A DNA stretch of 64,000 nucleotides from Paeniglutamicibacter cryotolerans (GCF_014190875.1 NZ_JACHVS010000001.1:1116001-1180000); one strand, 5' to 3'; shown: positions 46,095-56,621, numbered from the stretch's first letter. Translations and numbers: made by a program. Notes: generated from the letters alone by a model not told the origin.

Positions 46095-46738
46095 GTCCCA
46101 CCCGGATCCTCGTCATCGATAACTACGACAGTTTCGTCTATACCCTCGTGGGCTACCTCCAGGAGCTCGGGGCTGAAACCACCGTGGTGCGCAACGACGA
46201 CGTCACCCTGGCCGAAGCGATCGAGCTGGCCGAGGCCCGCGACGGCGTGATGGTCTCTCCCGGCCCCGGCAACCCCGCGGGAGCCGGTATCTGCATCGAG
46301 GTGATCAAGTGGTGCGGCGATAACGCCAAGCCGATGCTCGGCGTCTGCCTGGGACACCAGGCGTTGGCTGAGGCCTACGGCGGCCTCGTCGGCCATGCTC
46401 CCGAACTGATGCATGGCAAGACCTCACAGGTATTCCACGAGGGGCACCCGGTCTTTGCCTCTATCCCCAGTCCGTTCACGGCCACCCGTTACCATTCGCT
46501 TGCCGCAGTGAACGGCACGATCCCCGAAGTCCTCGAGGTGACCGCGCGGACCGAAAACGGCATCATCATGGGCTTGGCACACCGCACCGCACCGTTGTGG
46601 GGCGTGCAGTTCCACCCCGAATCGGTACTCACCGAAGGCGGCTACCAGATGCTCGGTAACTGGTTGGAGTCCCTGGGCCTGGGCGGAGCCGCGCAGCATG
46701 CTTCCACGCTGAGTCCGCTGATTCACGGCGGACGCTAG
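46091..46738 (+). CDS. trpG: Glutamine amidotransferase, anthranilate/aminodeoxychorismate synthase component II
   Basis: 215 residues from ATG 46091. Releases ammonia from glutamine for synthesis of anthranilate (tryptophan) or aminodeoxychorismate (folate). The opening ILVIDNYDSFVYTLVGYLQELG is typical, the nucleophile is the Cys in MLGVCLGHQALAEAYGG, and the catalytic His/Glu are in GVQFHPESVLT. The position next to pknB matches trpG (Rv0013). As no component I gene is near, pabA is equally possible. Confidence 0.94.
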   Translation: MSPTRILVIDNYDSFVYTLVGYLQELGAETTVVRNDDVTLAEAIELAEARDGVMVSPGPGNPAGAGICIEVIKWCGDNAKPMLGVCLGHQALAEAYGGLVGHAPELMHGKTSQVFHEGHPVFASIPSPFTATRYHSLAAVNGTIPEVLEVTARTENGIIMGLAHRTAPLWGVQFHPESVLTEGGYQMLGNWLESLGLGGAAQHASTLSPLIHGGR

Positions 46739-46750
46739 AAACTCCGGCAA

Positions 46751-46803
46751 CGCGGAAGGTGCCGGTTCCTGCCCCGCTGGGGCAAGGACCGGCACCTTCC
46801 GCG
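46751..46803. terminator. Bidirectional terminator between trpG and pknB
   Basis: Long GC-rich stem: CGCGGAAGGTGCCGGT pairs with ACCGGCACCTTCCGCG, with an inner TGCCCC/GGGGCA pairing. It separates two convergent genes. Confidence 0.88.
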
Positions 46804-46814
46804 TGAAACCGGGT

Positions 46815-48722
46815 CTACCCGGTGGCCGAGGGGTCGGCCGGCGGCGAGGGGGTTTCGGAACCGGGGTCCTGGCTCGGTTCCCCGCTCGGGCTCGGTTCCC
46901 CGCTCGGCGAGGGGTCCGGTGGTGGCGGAGCCGTGGCCACCGTCACCACGACGGTTCCGCCCTGGTCAATGTCCGAATTCGCCGGGGGATTCTGATCCAT
47001 GATCGTCCCGGGTGCCACCACCGAATTCTCTTCCTCGCGCACGTCGAGCATCAGGCCCAGTTTCGGGTCTTCCAGGACCGCGCGGGCGTCGTCGAGGTTC
47101 ATGGAGATCAGTCGGGGCACCGTCACCTTGCCGGTGGAGAGGACCAGGTCGACGCTGCTGCCGGTCTTGACCTTTGATCCGGGTTTGGGCGTCATGGAAA
47201 CGAGCCGGTCGAAGGGGACTTTGGGATCGTTCACGCTGGTCGAGGCGCCGACCACCAGTCCCAGCTTGGCCAGCGCATCGCGCACTGCGGGTTCGCTCTG
47301 GCCCAGCAAGTCCTTGGGGATGGTCTGCTGCGCTTTGCCCTTGGAAACCAGCAGCTGGACCTCGGAATCCTTTCTGACCTGTTCGCCTTGGCCGGGAACC
47401 GTCTTGACGGCCCGGCCGATGGCGACATCGTCGTCGAAGACCTCCTCGAGCTGTGGGCGCAGGGTCAGCGCCGTCAGCCTGTTCTGCGCGTCGAGCTGGG
47501 TCATGGAGGTCACCGAGGGGATCTCCACCAACGCATTGCGTACGCGTTCGGCCTGCGACCAGGAAAAGACGAACCAGGCGCCGACCGCCAGCGCGAGCAC
47601 CAGCACCACGGAGAAGACGGTGATCCAGGCCTTACGGCGCGATGCCTCGTAACGGCGGCGCTCCTGTTCATGGGGATCCTCGGAGACCCACAGCGGCTCC
47701 TGCGCCCAGGCCTCCTCGGATTCGGCTTGGACGATGTCGTCCCCGACCGCCGGAGGCAGGCCGTAGACAGTATCTTCCAGGCGCGGCTCCGCTACGTAGG
47801 GGGGAGGGGCAACCGCCGTGGGGCCCACATGGGTTCCCACCCGTTCCGAGAGCGGCAGGTCGTTGCCGGCCGCGGCGTTGCGCAGTGCGGTGGCAAAAGC
47901 TAAGGCATCGGCGAAGCGGTTCTCGCGGTCCTTGGCCAGGGCCTTGAGCACCACTTCGTCATAGAGCTCGGGAATGCCGGCGGCCAGCGTGCTGGGGGTC
48001 GGGGCCTGCTCTCCCACGTGCTGGTAGGCCACTGAGACCGGCGAATCGCCGACGAAGGGTGGCCTGCCGGTCAGCAGCTCATAGAACAGGCAGCCGGTTG
48101 AGTAGAGGTCGGTGCGGGCATCGACGGTTTCGCCGCGTGCCTGCTCCGGGGAGAGATACTGGGCGGTGCCCACGACGGCCTGGGTCTGGGTCATCGTGCT
48201 CGAGGCATCGGCCAGGGCCCGGGCAATGCCGAAGTCCATGACCTTGATGCCGCCCGATTCGGTGACCATGACGTTGGCCGGCTTGATGTCACGGTGCACG
48301 ATGCCCTGCCGGTGGCTGTGCCCGAGCGCGTCGAGCACGCCGAGGGTGTATTCAACGGCCAGGGCCGGGGTCATCCCACCGGATTTGATGAGGTCGCGCA
48401 GGGTACGCCCGGCGACGTATTCCATCACGATGAACGGGGACAGGACCGGGTCCCCCTCCCCGTCGGATTCCATCTCGCCGGTGTCGTAGACGGCGACGAT
48501 ATTCGGGTGGTTCAGCCCGGCAACGGCCTGTGCCTCGCGGCGGAAGCGGGCATGGAGCATCGGGTCGCGCGCCATTTCCTTGCGCAGCAGCTTGATGGCG
48601 ACCTTGCGGCCCAGGATGATGTCACGCCCGAGGTGCACATCGGCCATGCCTCCCCGGCCGATGAGGTCCCCCACTTCATAGCGTCCCCCGAGGAGGCGTT
48701 CCGTTCCCACAATGCCTTCCAT
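46815..48722 (-). CDS. pknB: PASTA-domain Ser/Thr protein kinase PknB
   Basis: 635 residues. Senses muropeptides or lipid II outside the cell and phosphorylates cell-wall and division proteins inside. The kinase domain spans 14-280: Gly-loop IGRGGMADVH (21-30), catalytic Lys44, HRDIKPANVM (143-152), DFG 163-165. One membrane helix lies at about 366-387. Three PASTA repeats follow at about 400-461, 468-531 and 533-596. The tail is Pro/Ser-rich (SPSGEP repeats). It is the last gene of the fhaA-to-pknB operon, 6 bases after pknA. Confidence 0.97.
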   Translation of the reverse strand: MEGIVGTERLLGGRYEVGDLIGRGGMADVHLGRDIILGRKVAIKLLRKEMARDPMLHARFRREAQAVAGLNHPNIVAVYDTGEMESDGEGDPVLSPFIVMEYVAGRTLRDLIKSGGMTPALAVEYTLGVLDALGHSHRQGIVHRDIKPANVMVTESGGIKVMDFGIARALADASSTMTQTQAVVGTAQYLSPEQARGETVDARTDLYSTGCLFYELLTGRPPFVGDSPVSVAYQHVGEQAPTPSTLAAGIPELYDEVVLKALAKDRENRFADALAFATALRNAAAGNDLPLSERVGTHVGPTAVAPPPYVAEPRLEDTVYGLPPAVGDDIVQAESEEAWAQEPLWVSEDPHEQERRRYEASRRKAWITVFSVVLVLALAVGAWFVFSWSQAERVRNALVEIPSVTSMTQLDAQNRLTALTLRPQLEEVFDDDVAIGRAVKTVPGQGEQVRKDSEVQLLVSKGKAQQTIPKDLLGQSEPAVRDALAKLGLVVGASTSVNDPKVPFDRLVSMTPKPGSKVKTGSSVDLVLSTGKVTVPRLISMNLDDARAVLEDPKLGLMLDVREEENSVVAPGTIMDQNPPANSDIDQGGTVVVTVATAPPPPDPSPSGEPSPSGEPSQDPGSETPSPPADPSATG

Positions 48723-48728
48723 GCCCGG

Positions 48729-50660
48729 CTACTGGCCTAGGTTCTCGGAGGAGGCGTTGCCGCCCTTAACCGAGCCCTGCTTGGCGCCCGAGCTGGGGGC
48801 GGGTGCGGAGCCGGACGTGCCCGGATCAGCGGGACCCTCACCCTGCGCCGGCGGCGCCTCGGTTGAAGGCGTCGGGGTCGGCGTCGGGGTGGGGGTCGGT
48901 TCCGGGGGTGGACCCGCTGAAACGAAATACGTCACCGGCTCACCGGATTCGAGCGTGGTTCCGGCACCGGGGGTGGTGGCAACTACCTCGCCTTGGGGGC
49001 GGTCGGACTTCCGCTCTCCGCCGGGGATGGCGACCAGGCCCGCATCATTGATGATGCTGGCTGCCACATCGCCCTGTTTACCTACGACGTTGGGGACGGA
49101 AACCTTCTGGACCTCGGGTGCCGTTGCATAGGTAACGGTGATCTGCGTTCCCGCGGTGAGCTGACCGGTCGGGGTAATCTCCACGACGGTGTTCAGCGGC
49201 TGGTCCTCCGGCTGCCCCACTGTCTTGACGCTGAGGCCCATTGACTCCAGACGTGCCACGACGGCGTCCTTCTGCTTGCCTAGGAACTGATCAGCAGAGA
49301 TCTGGATCTTTTCGGGGGTCTGGCTTGGTGTTTCGCTGGGGCTTTGGCTTGGGGTTTCACTGGGGCTCTGGCTCGGCGTCTCACTCGGCGTCGTCGGGCT
49401 GGTCACCGGGGCCGGTGTATCCGATGGAGCCGGTTCGTTGGCACCGGTCAGGATCGGGTAGAGCCAGGCACCGAGGACAGCGAAAACGATCAGGATCAAC
49501 AGGACAACCAGCGGAGTGTTCCAGGGGCTGCGCTTCTTCTTGTTGCGCGGCACCTCGTAGGCCTGGTGGTCGGCGTCGTCGGCCGGGTGATCCGGTTCCG
49601 ACGGATCCCAGGCCTGGCTGGCGCCGAGCAGCGAATCGAAGTTGGTGGGCTCATCGACGTATTCCGATTCCTGATCGGCGGCGATCAGCGGCATGGCGCT
49701 GGTTGCCGGGCTTGCCAGATCGGCTGGCCGGATCGCCATGGTGGCTTGGGTGGGCGCATCGCCCATGCTCATCGCCGCGGTTGCGGCGTCGGACTCGCCA
49801 AAGAGCAGCATGCCGGGTACTGCGGCCTCGGCACCGCGCGGGTTGCCGGCGCGGATGGCGTCCGCTGCCGCAGCCAGGGCATCGGCGTCCGCCGGGCGGT
49901 CCGCCGGGTCCTTGGCCAGCATCGACATCACCAGGGCGCGCACCGGCGCCGGGATGGACTCGGGAAGCGGCGGCGGCGTGTCGTTGACCTGGGCCAGCGC
50001 GATGGCGATCTGCGATTCTCCGGTGAACGGGCGACGCCCGGCCAGGCATTCGTAACCGATGACGCCCAGCGCATAGATGTCCGATGAGCCGGTGGCCTGC
50101 TGGCCGGTGGCCTGCTCGGGAGCGAGGTACTGGGCAGTGCCCATGACCTGTCCGGTGGCCGTCAGCGGCACCTGATCGGCCAGCCGGGCGATGCCGAAGT
50201 CGGTGATCTTGACCCGGCCGTCGGGCAGGATCAGCAGGTTTCCGGGCTTCACGTCGCGGTGCACCAGACCCTGTACATGGGCGGCCGCCAGGGCCTTGGC
50301 GGTCTGCGAAATGATAGAGAGGGTACGGTCCGGGGAGAGTACTCGCTCGCGTTCGATGATTGTGGACAACGGCAGGCCGGGGACCAGTTCCATGACCAGG
50401 TAGGCCGAACCGTCCTCCTCGCCGTAGTCGAACACGTTGGCGATGCCGTTGTGGTTCAACAGGGCCGTATGCCGGGCTTCGACGCGGAAACGCTTGAGGA
50501 AGCCCGGGTCGCCGGTGTATTCCTCCTTGAGGATCTTGATGGCAACCATGCGACCCAGGATCTGATCGCGCGCCTTCCACACCTCACCCATACCGCCAAT
50601 GGCAATCCGATCGGTCAATTGGAACCGACCACCCAGGGTGATACCGGATGTTGGCCTCAC
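48729..50660 (-). CDS. pknA: Ser/Thr protein kinase, PknA position, with PASTA domains
   Basis: 643 residues. Kinase domain 12-270: Gly-loop [10 protein letters not shown], Lys42, HRDVKPGN (134-141), DFG 154-156. An acidic juxtamembrane region and a basic PRNKKKRSP precede one membrane helix at 383-405. Outside come a Ser/Pro/Thr linker with repeated SETPSQSP units (about 425-450), two PASTA repeats (about 451-513 and 518-582), and another Pro-rich tail. Gene order matches mycobacterial pknA, but that PknA has no PASTA domains, so sensing is distributed differently here. It overlaps pbpA by four bases. Confidence 0.94.
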   Translation of the reverse strand: MRPTSGITLGGRFQLTDRIAIGGMGEVWKARDQILGRMVAIKILKEEYTGDPGFLKRFRVEARHTALLNHNGIANVFDYGEEDGSAYLVMELVPGLPLSTIIERERVLSPDRTLSIISQTAKALAAAHVQGLVHRDVKPGNLLILPDGRVKITDFGIARLADQVPLTATGQVMGTAQYLAPEQATGQQATGSSDIYALGVIGYECLAGRRPFTGESQIAIALAQVNDTPPPLPESIPAPVRALVMSMLAKDPADRPADADALAAAADAIRAGNPRGAEAAVPGMLLFGESDAATAAMSMGDAPTQATMAIRPADLASPATSAMPLIAADQESEYVDEPTNFDSLLGASQAWDPSEPDHPADDADHQAYEVPRNKKKRSPWNTPLVVLLILIVFAVLGAWLYPILTGANEPAPSDTPAPVTSPTTPSETPSQSPSETPSQSPSETPSQTPEKIQISADQFLGKQKDAVVARLESMGLSVKTVGQPEDQPLNTVVEITPTGQLTAGTQITVTYATAPEVQKVSVPNVVGKQGDVAASIINDAGLVAIPGGERKSDRPQGEVVATTPGAGTTLESGEPVTYFVSAGPPPEPTPTPTPTPTPSTEAPPAQGEGPADPGTSGSAPAPSSGAKQGSVKGGNASSENLGQ

Positions 50661-52105
50661 TGGTTGAACACCGCCTCTAGAATCTTCTTCAGGTTGGGAC
50701 TGGTCAATGAAGAGCCAGTCTTAAAATCAATTTTTTCCATCACGATGGTGACGGCTACCTGCGGATCGTCCGCAGGAGCGAAGCCGGTGATCCACGAGTT
50801 CACCAGATCGGTATTGCCGATCTGCGAGGTTCCGGTCTTTGCCGCGATGTCCAGGCCGGGGATCGCCGCCGAACGGGCTGTTCCGTACTGGACCGGGCCG
50901 CGCATCAGATCGGTGACCTGGGCCGCGATTTCCGGGCTCGTCGCCGTGCCCAGCACCTTGGGCTTCGTGGTTGACAGGACCCGCAGATCCGGTGCCATCA
51001 CCTGCTTGACCAGGTTCGGTTCCATGATCACACCGCCATTGGCGATGCCCATGGCAGCCATGTTCATTTGCAGCGGGGTGACCTTCACATCGAACTGCCC
51101 GATGACCGACTGGGCCAGCTGGGACCCGGTCAGCTCGGCCGGGAAGACGCTGGGGGTGACCTTCACGGGAATGTTGAGCTGCTGGCCGAAACCGAAGTTC
51201 GTGGTCACCTTGCGGAACGCCTCGGCACCCAGGTCCTGGCTCATGGACACGAAGGGGGTGTTGCAGCTGTTGGCCACGATCCAGGCCAACGTGGCCTCGG
51301 TCTTGGCAGCGCAGTTTCCACCGTAGAAGTTTCCCAGGGTCGCCGTGGAACCGGGCAGTTTGATCCGGGCGGGATTCTTCATCACGGTGTCGGCGTTGTA
51401 CTTCCCCGACTCGAGGCCGGCGACGATGTCGAAGATCTTGAACGTGGACCCCGGCGGGATCAGGTGCCCGACGGCGGGGTTCACATTGATGTTCAACCCC
51501 GGAACGTCCAGCAGCTTGTTCATGTTCTCGTTGGCCCGCTTGGAGCTCTGTACGGCCATCAAGTTGGTGTCGTAACTCGGCTTGGAGACCATGGCCAGGA
51601 TGTTTCCGGTCTTGGGCTCCGAGACGATGATGGTGCCTTGGACCCCGTTCGGGATCAGGTCGTAGGCAACCTTCTGCAAGCGGGGATCGATGGTGGTTTC
51701 CACCGATGCGCCCTGGGTGGCCTGGCCCGAGAACAGGTTCTTGATCCGGTCCAGCCACTGGTCATCGCTCTGGCCGGTCAGTTCCTTGTTCATCGCCGAT
51801 TCCAGCTGGCGGGATCCGAAGGTCAACGAGTAGAAGCCGGTCAGGTGGGCGTAGAGCTCGGGGTCGTTGTAGACGCGCTGGTAGTCGAACTGCCCCTCGG
51901 TGGTGGGCACGGATTCGGCGATCGGCTTGCCGTCGGCGAGGATCGCGCCGCGCGGCAGGTCGAATTCCTTGTAGAGCGGACGCCGGTTCAGGGCGTTGTC
52001 GTTCAGGTCTCCTGCTGCGAAGAACTGGACGTAGCTCAGGGCTCCGAGAGCCAGCAGGAACATCAGCATCACTGCCATCCAGGTGTTGCGTATTGCCTGG
52101 TTCAT
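50657..52105 (-). CDS. pbpA: Class B penicillin-binding protein PbpA
   Basis: 482 residues. Peptidoglycan transpeptidase that works with the neighbouring RodA/FtsW. An N-terminal signal anchor lies at about 10-30. The transpeptidase motifs are S-x-x-K at 220-223 (GSTFKIF), SCN at 280-282 and KTG at 423-425. The dimerisation-type region is short, as in actinobacterial PbpA. It overlaps rodA and pknA by four bases each. Confidence 0.96.
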   Translation of the reverse strand: MNQAIRNTWMAVMLMFLLALGALSYVQFFAAGDLNDNALNRRPLYKEFDLPRGAILADGKPIAESVPTTEGQFDYQRVYNDPELYAHLTGFYSLTFGSRQLESAMNKELTGQSDDQWLDRIKNLFSGQATQGASVETTIDPRLQKVAYDLIPNGVQGTIIVSEPKTGNILAMVSKPSYDTNLMAVQSSKRANENMNKLLDVPGLNINVNPAVGHLIPPGSTFKIFDIVAGLESGKYNADTVMKNPARIKLPGSTATLGNFYGGNCAAKTEATLAWIVANSCNTPFVSMSQDLGAEAFRKVTTNFGFGQQLNIPVKVTPSVFPAELTGSQLAQSVIGQFDVKVTPLQMNMAAMGIANGGVIMEPNLVKQVMAPDLRVLSTTKPKVLGTATSPEIAAQVTDLMRGPVQYGTARSAAIPGLDIAAKTGTSQIGNTDLVNSWITGFAPADDPQVAVTIVMEKIDFKTGSSLTSPNLKKILEAVFNQ

Positions 52106-53496
52106 GCCTTGGCTCCTTTCCTGAGTCGGTTCTTGCCCGGGGCGGCGGTTGCCACCTCACCGGTGGCCGAGGGGTTCACGGCGATCGGACGCCTGGCGTT
52201 GTGCGAGATCATCAGCAATAGGGCGACGATGATCCAGTTGGCCAGCAGCGAGGAACCGCCAGCGGCCATGAACGGCGTGGTCAGACCGGTCAACGGGATC
52301 AGCCGGGTGACGCCGCCGATGACCACGAAGCACTGCAGGGCCAGAGTGAAGGACAGCCCGGTGGCCAGCAGCTTGCCGAAGGTATCGCGGGCACCCAGGG
52401 CAGCCCGCAGGCCGCGGCTGACGAGGATCACGTAGAGCAGGACGATGGCGCTGAGCCCGATCAGGCCGAGTTCCTCGCCGAGCGAGGCGATGATCATGTC
52501 GCTGTTGGCCAGCGGCACGTCACCGGGGCGCCCGTTGCCGAGCCCCGTGCCCAGCAGGCCTCCGTTGGCCAGCCCGAACAGTCCCTCGACGATCTGCGCG
52601 CTGCCGTATTTGGCGTAGTAGACATTGGGATCGAAGGCGTTGAGCCAACCGTCGATGCGCCGGGTCACGTGGGCCATGGTCTGGTAGGCGAAGATGCCTC
52701 CGACCGTCACGAACACCATGCCGATCACGATCCAGCTGATTCTGCCCGTGGCGACGTAGATGATGACGAGGAAAAGGCCGAAGAGGAGGATCGAGGACCC
52801 CAGGTCGCGCTGCATGACCAGGACGCCGATGCTGACCAGCCAGGCCACGATCATCGGTGCGAGGTCGCGGGCCCGCGGCAGCTGCAGCGGGCCGATCTTG
52901 CGCCCGGCCATGAGGATCAGGTCGCGGTTGCTCGATAGATATCCCGCAAAGAATATGGCCAAGGTGATCTTGGCGATTTCACCGGGTTGGAAGGTCATGG
53001 AGCCGATCTTGATCCAGATCCGTGCGCCGTACACCTCGTGTCCCAGTCCCGGAACCATCGGCAGGAGCAGTAGCACGACGCTGACCAGCAGGGCGATGTA
53101 GGTGAACTTGCCCAGTGTCCTGTGGTCGCGGATGGCCCAGAGGACTACAATCGCGACGACGATGGCCACGCCGGTCCAGAGCAGCTGGCGGAAAGCCACC
53201 GTGCTTCCCTTGCTGATGTCGATGCGGTGGATCATGGCCAGGCCGATGCCGTTGAGTGCCACCACGGACGGAAGTATGACCGGATCGGCATATTTCGCCC
53301 AGATGCGCAGACTCACGTGCACCATCAGCGCCAAGCCGGCCAGGATTCCGCCCTGGACGAGGAAGTCCTGGTCGAAGCCTACGTCGGTGTTCAGGCCGAC
53401 CAGGTAGTACGCGGCCAACGACACGAACAGGGCGAGCAGCAGCAGCAGCAATTCCATGTTCCGGCGCGGTACGGGCGGGGTCTGCAGCTCGCTCAT
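52102..53496 (-). CDS. rodA: SEDS glycosyltransferase RodA/FtsW
   Basis: 464 residues from ATG 53496 (frame open to 53577). Polymerises lipid II into glycan strands together with PbpA. About ten to twelve membrane helices. The SEDS signature region includes MQRDLGSSILLFGLFLVIIYVATGR and, near the end, GVTRLIPLTGLTTPFMAAGGSSLLANWI, with the catalytic Asp probably in the QRDLGS loop. The four-base overlap with pstP and pbpA places it in the operon. Confidence 0.95.
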   Translation of the reverse strand: MSELQTPPVPRRNMELLLLLLALFVSLAAYYLVGLNTDVGFDQDFLVQGGILAGLALMVHVSLRIWAKYADPVILPSVVALNGIGLAMIHRIDISKGSTVAFRQLLWTGVAIVVAIVVLWAIRDHRTLGKFTYIALLVSVVLLLLPMVPGLGHEVYGARIWIKIGSMTFQPGEIAKITLAIFFAGYLSSNRDLILMAGRKIGPLQLPRARDLAPMIVAWLVSIGVLVMQRDLGSSILLFGLFLVIIYVATGRISWIVIGMVFVTVGGIFAYQTMAHVTRRIDGWLNAFDPNVYYAKYGSAQIVEGLFGLANGGLLGTGLGNGRPGDVPLANSDMIIASLGEELGLIGLSAIVLLYVILVSRGLRAALGARDTFGKLLATGLSFTLALQCFVVIGGVTRLIPLTGLTTPFMAAGGSSLLANWIIVALLLMISHNARRPIAVNPSATGEVATAAPGKNRLRKGAKA

Positions 53497-54902
53497 TGTG
53501 TGGCCTCCAGGCAGTATGCCGGTAGCGCCGGTTGCGTGGGCTGGGTACCGGGCTCGGACGGTGCGACAACGGGGCATTTCTGCTTCGCCGTGATCAGGAG
53601 TTCATTCACAATTGTTTGGGCATGTGCGAGGTCACGGGCGGCCAGCGAGGATTCGATGCGCTGGCGCGTGTATTCGGGAAGCGCGTCGAGTGGGATGTCG
53701 GTGACGGTATCCACATGGGAGAGCTTGATCGGGCCGAGGTCCTGCGAGACGCCCTTGAAAATCGCGACCTTGTTGTCGTAGCTGCCCACGAAGTACTGGG
53801 TCTGCGTCCACACGTATCCGAACCAGAGCACCGACGCGAGGATCAGTGCGGTCAGACCAAGGAACGCGGGCATGAGCCAGCGGGCCGACGGCTGCTGCGA
53901 GGGCGACCGGTGATCTCCGGTGCCGGTCTCGATGACGGGGGCCTTGTGCGTGAGGAAGGCCGCCGCGCGCTTCTCGGCGGAGCGCTGGGTCACCACGGGA
54001 ATCTGTCCGGCAACGGTGGCCAATTGGGCCGCACCGACCAGCACGTGGGCCCGCTGGGCCATATCGTGGCGGATCAGGGCGGCACTGGCTTCCAGGTCTC
54101 CCTCGCGGGCAATGGTGATCTGGCCGGTATCCGGCGCCGGTTCGATGCGCTCGGGGACGGCGGCTTCCGGCAGTGCGTCGCTATCGTCGGCCACCTCGAA
54201 GACGATGATCGTCACGTTGTCCGGGGAGCCGTGGGAGAGCGTGGTCTCGACCAGGTCGTCCACGGTTTCCTGCAGCGAGGCAGTGCCACGCATGATCTGT
54301 TCGGTAATGCTGTCGGGCACCACCGCATTCAGCCCATCCGAGCACAGCATCCAGCGTTCCCCGACCTCGACCGGGTACTGCTCGACATCGAGTTCGGGGC
54401 TGGCATCGGAATCGCCAAGCACGCGCATGAGCACGTTCTTGTGCGGATGCAGCTCGGCATCCTCCGGGCGCAACCTGCCCTCGTCCACGAGGCGCTGGAC
54501 GAAAGTGTGGTCCTTGCTGATCTGTTCGAACACACCGTTTTTCAGGCGGTAGGCCCGTGAATCACCGATGTGCGCCATCTGCAGCCGGTCGTTGGCCAGC
54601 AGCAGGGCGGTAACAGTGGTTCCCATGCCCGAAAGCTTCGGGTTGGCGTTGACCAGTTCGTTCAGGACGTGGTTTGCCGCCTGGATCTCATCGGGCAGCA
54701 CCGTTTCGGCGTTCGGGGTGTCCGAAACGTCGAGATGCACCAGATCCAGCACAGTGGAGGCGCTTGCGACATCACCACCGACGTGTCCGCCCATGCCGTC
54801 GGCAACTACGGCGAGGTAACGACCAACATAACCGGAATCGTCGTTTTTAGCACGGACCTTGCCGACGTCGGAGCGCGCGGCAAACCTGAGAACCAACGCC
54901 AT
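53493..54902 (-). CDS. pstP: PP2C-type Ser/Thr phosphatase PstP
   Basis: 469 residues. Removes phosphates placed by PknA/PknB. The PP2C domain covers 5-237 with metal-binding motifs DDSGYVG, VVADGMGGHVGGD (33-44), HIGDSRAYRL (111-120) and SDGL/SPDN near 188 and 227. After a long linker one membrane helix at 342-364 leads to a short outer domain (DVSHVDTVTDIPLD-type region, then a Cys-containing tail). It lies 2 bases after fhaB. Confidence 0.96.
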   Translation of the reverse strand: MALVLRFAARSDVGKVRAKNDDSGYVGRYLAVVADGMGGHVGGDVASASTVLDLVHLDVSDTPNAETVLPDEIQAANHVLNELVNANPKLSGMGTTVTALLLANDRLQMAHIGDSRAYRLKNGVFEQISKDHTFVQRLVDEGRLRPEDAELHPHKNVLMRVLGDSDASPELDVEQYPVEVGERWMLCSDGLNAVVPDSITEQIMRGTASLQETVDDLVETTLSHGSPDNVTIIVFEVADDSDALPEAAVPERIEPAPDTGQITIAREGDLEASAALIRHDMAQRAHVLVGAAQLATVAGQIPVVTQRSAEKRAAAFLTHKAPVIETGTGDHRSPSQQPSARWLMPAFLGLTALILASVLWFGYVWTQTQYFVGSYDNKVAIFKGVSQDLGPIKLSHVDTVTDIPLDALPEYTRQRIESSLAARDLAHAQTIVNELLITAKQKCPVVAPSEPGTQPTQPALPAYCLEATQ

Positions 54903-54904
54903 AA

Positions 54905-55387
54905 CTAGGCCCTCAGCTCCATGACCGTCTTGCCCACCCGGATGGGCTGGCCCAATTCAACGGGCTGGGCGCGGGTCAACTGGTTGTCGCCCAGGAAGGT
55001 TCCATTGGTGGAGCCCAGATCTTCGATGAACCAGCGGCTGCCCTGGGGGAACAGACGTGCGTGGCGCCCTGAGGCGTAGTCGTCCTCGAGCACCAAGGTT
55101 GCCTCCTGGGCACGGCCAAGCAGGATCGGGCTGGCTGCCAACTCGATCTGGGTTCCGGCCAAGGGTCCCTCGAGCACGCATAGGATCCGGGCCGGGCGCT
55201 TAGCCGGTGCTTCAGGTGCGGGCGTGAGCTCGGGGTGTTTGCGGATTTCACGTGCCGAGGGCACGCCGGTGCGGGCTCGTTTGCCGATCACCAGGTCCCG
55301 GCGCAGTGCGCCGACAATGCTCAGGATCAGGACCCAGAGGAGGATCAGGAATCCGAGTCGCAGTGCGGTGAAGACTAGCTCATTCAT
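54905..55387 (-). CDS. fhaB: FHA-domain protein FhaB
   Basis: 160 residues. An N-terminal membrane helix (LRLGFLILLWVLILSIVGAL) and a basic linker precede a C-terminal FHA phosphothreonine-binding domain at about 75-158 (ILLGRAQEATLVLEDDYASGRHARLF...WFIEDLGSTNGTFLGDNQL). It binds phosphorylated partners of PknA/PknB and, in mycobacteria (FipA), links to FtsZ. It overlaps fhaA by four bases. Confidence 0.95.
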   Translation of the reverse strand: MNELVFTALRLGFLILLWVLILSIVGALRRDLVIGKRARTGVPSAREIRKHPELTPAPEAPAKRPARILCVLEGPLAGTQIELAASPILLGRAQEATLVLEDDYASGRHARLFPQGSRWFIEDLGSTNGTFLGDNQLTRAQPVELGQPIRVGKTVMELRA

Positions 55388-56142
55388 ACGCGGCCCCCTT
55401 GCGGTTGCGGTAGGAGTCGAAAGGTAATGCGGGTCCGCCCCATGGTGATGACGGATCCGTCGAGCAATTCGGTTTCGCCGGAGACGCGCTGGCCGTTGAC
55501 GTAGCTGCCATTGGTCGAGCCGAGGTCCACGGCAAAGGTGGCTTTTCCGCGCTGCTGGATTTCCAGATGCTTGCGCGAGACCCCCGAATCATCCACGGGG
55601 ATGTCGGCCTCGGCGGAACGGCCCAGCACGATGGAGCCGGCGTTCAGCGCAAAGCGCTGACCATCGATATCCAGGACGGGTTGCATTCTCGACGGTTGGC
55701 GCGGGGGCAGGGAAGGCTGCGGGGGAGCGGGGGCAGCAGCCGGGGCTGCGGACTTCGCCGACCCGGAAGATGCAGAAGCCGACGAAGAATCGATCTCGAA
55801 GATGCCCTGCTTCAACCCGGAGTCCTTGTGGAAGTTGACCCGTACGGCGCCCTGGAGGGAATATCCCTGGCTTTTGGCATGCTGTACGGCAATTGAACAG
55901 AGTTCCTCCGCCAACGGGGAACCCCATTCCCTGGCCCTGGCGAAGTCGCTTTCGCTGAGACGGATCTCGAAGCGGTTGGGGGCGAGGGTGCGGCCGCGTG
56001 AAACCGGGAGTGACTTGGCATCCATGTGGTTGCGCAGCCGGCTGGCAATTTCCACCGGTTTCACCTCGGAATTGCCGGCACCGCGAAAGACGCTGGTGAC
56101 CAGCTTCTCGAGGCCACGCTCAACATTGTCTACAAGACCCAT
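55384..56142 (-). CDS. fhaA: DUF3662/FHA-domain protein FhaA
   Basis: 252 residues. The N-terminal DUF3662 domain spans 1-115 (MGLVDNVERGLEKLVTSVFRGAGNSEVKPVEIASRLRNHMD), then a Ser/Ala/Pro linker, then an FHA domain at about 155-245 (GSIVLGRSAEADIPVDDSGVSRKHLEIQ...DLGSTNGSYVNGQRVSG). In mycobacteria FhaA binds the phosphorylated MviN pseudokinase and curbs peptidoglycan synthesis. Here its likely partner is the separate protein at 1516-3030. It is the first gene of the seven-gene operon. Confidence 0.96.
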   Translation of the reverse strand: MGLVDNVERGLEKLVTSVFRGAGNSEVKPVEIASRLRNHMDAKSLPVSRGRTLAPNRFEIRLSESDFARAREWGSPLAEELCSIAVQHAKSQGYSLQGAVRVNFHKDSGLKQGIFEIDSSSASASSGSAKSAAPAAAPAPPQPSLPPRQPSRMQPVLDIDGQRFALNAGSIVLGRSAEADIPVDDSGVSRKHLEIQQRGKATFAVDLGSTNGSYVNGQRVSGETELLDGSVITMGRTRITFRLLPQPQGGRV

Positions 56143-56441
56143 GGCGTTGCTCCTTTCGGGGTTCCATCGATTCCGGGGATCATCTCATGCCCCGGGAAGG
56201 GGCACTTAAAACGGCCTCGGTTGCCCGACGCCTTCACTGATACTACTTGCCTTGCCTTCGAACGGGCATTGAGAACCCTAGTTCGGGGCCTCGTGGATTC
56301 AACGTTCCGGGTGCCGGGAAAGTTGCATCAACGTGCCGCTGGTCACACGCAGTCTCTCCGATTGGCGTTCTGTTGAAATTGATGGTTATATTGATCTCGC
56401 TGTTGAGGACGAAATGAAAATGAATCCGAAGCAAGCAACTT
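56143..56441. promoter_or_regulatory. Upstream region of the fhaA-pknB operon
   Basis: 299 bases without a gene between fhaA (minus) and tRNA-Leu (plus). It must carry the promoters of both. A small hairpin (TGCCCCGGGAAGGGGCA, 56187-56203) lies near fhaA. An AT-rich block at about 56373-56430 precedes tRNA-Leu. Confidence 0.55.
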
Positions 56442-56525
<84 letters not shown>

Positions 56526-56533
56526 CAAGTTGA

Positions 56534-56575
56534 GAAAGAGCTTCGCAGAACTAAGTCTGCGAAGCTCTTTCGCTT
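56534..56575 (+). terminator. Terminator after tRNA-Leu
   Basis: Stem AAAGAGCTTCGCAGA pairing with TCTGCGAAGCTCTTT (56535-56549 and 56556-56570), then CGCTTT. Confidence 0.88.
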
Positions 56576-56621
56576 TAATCGGACACTGTCCGGATTCTGG
56601 CGCGAAGCCTATGATCGGTGC

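Noticed and set aside
55244..55256. Possible sixth parS (ATTTCACGTGCC)
   Set aside because: Only half of the palindrome matches and the other half is lost; it lies in the fhaB coding sequence.
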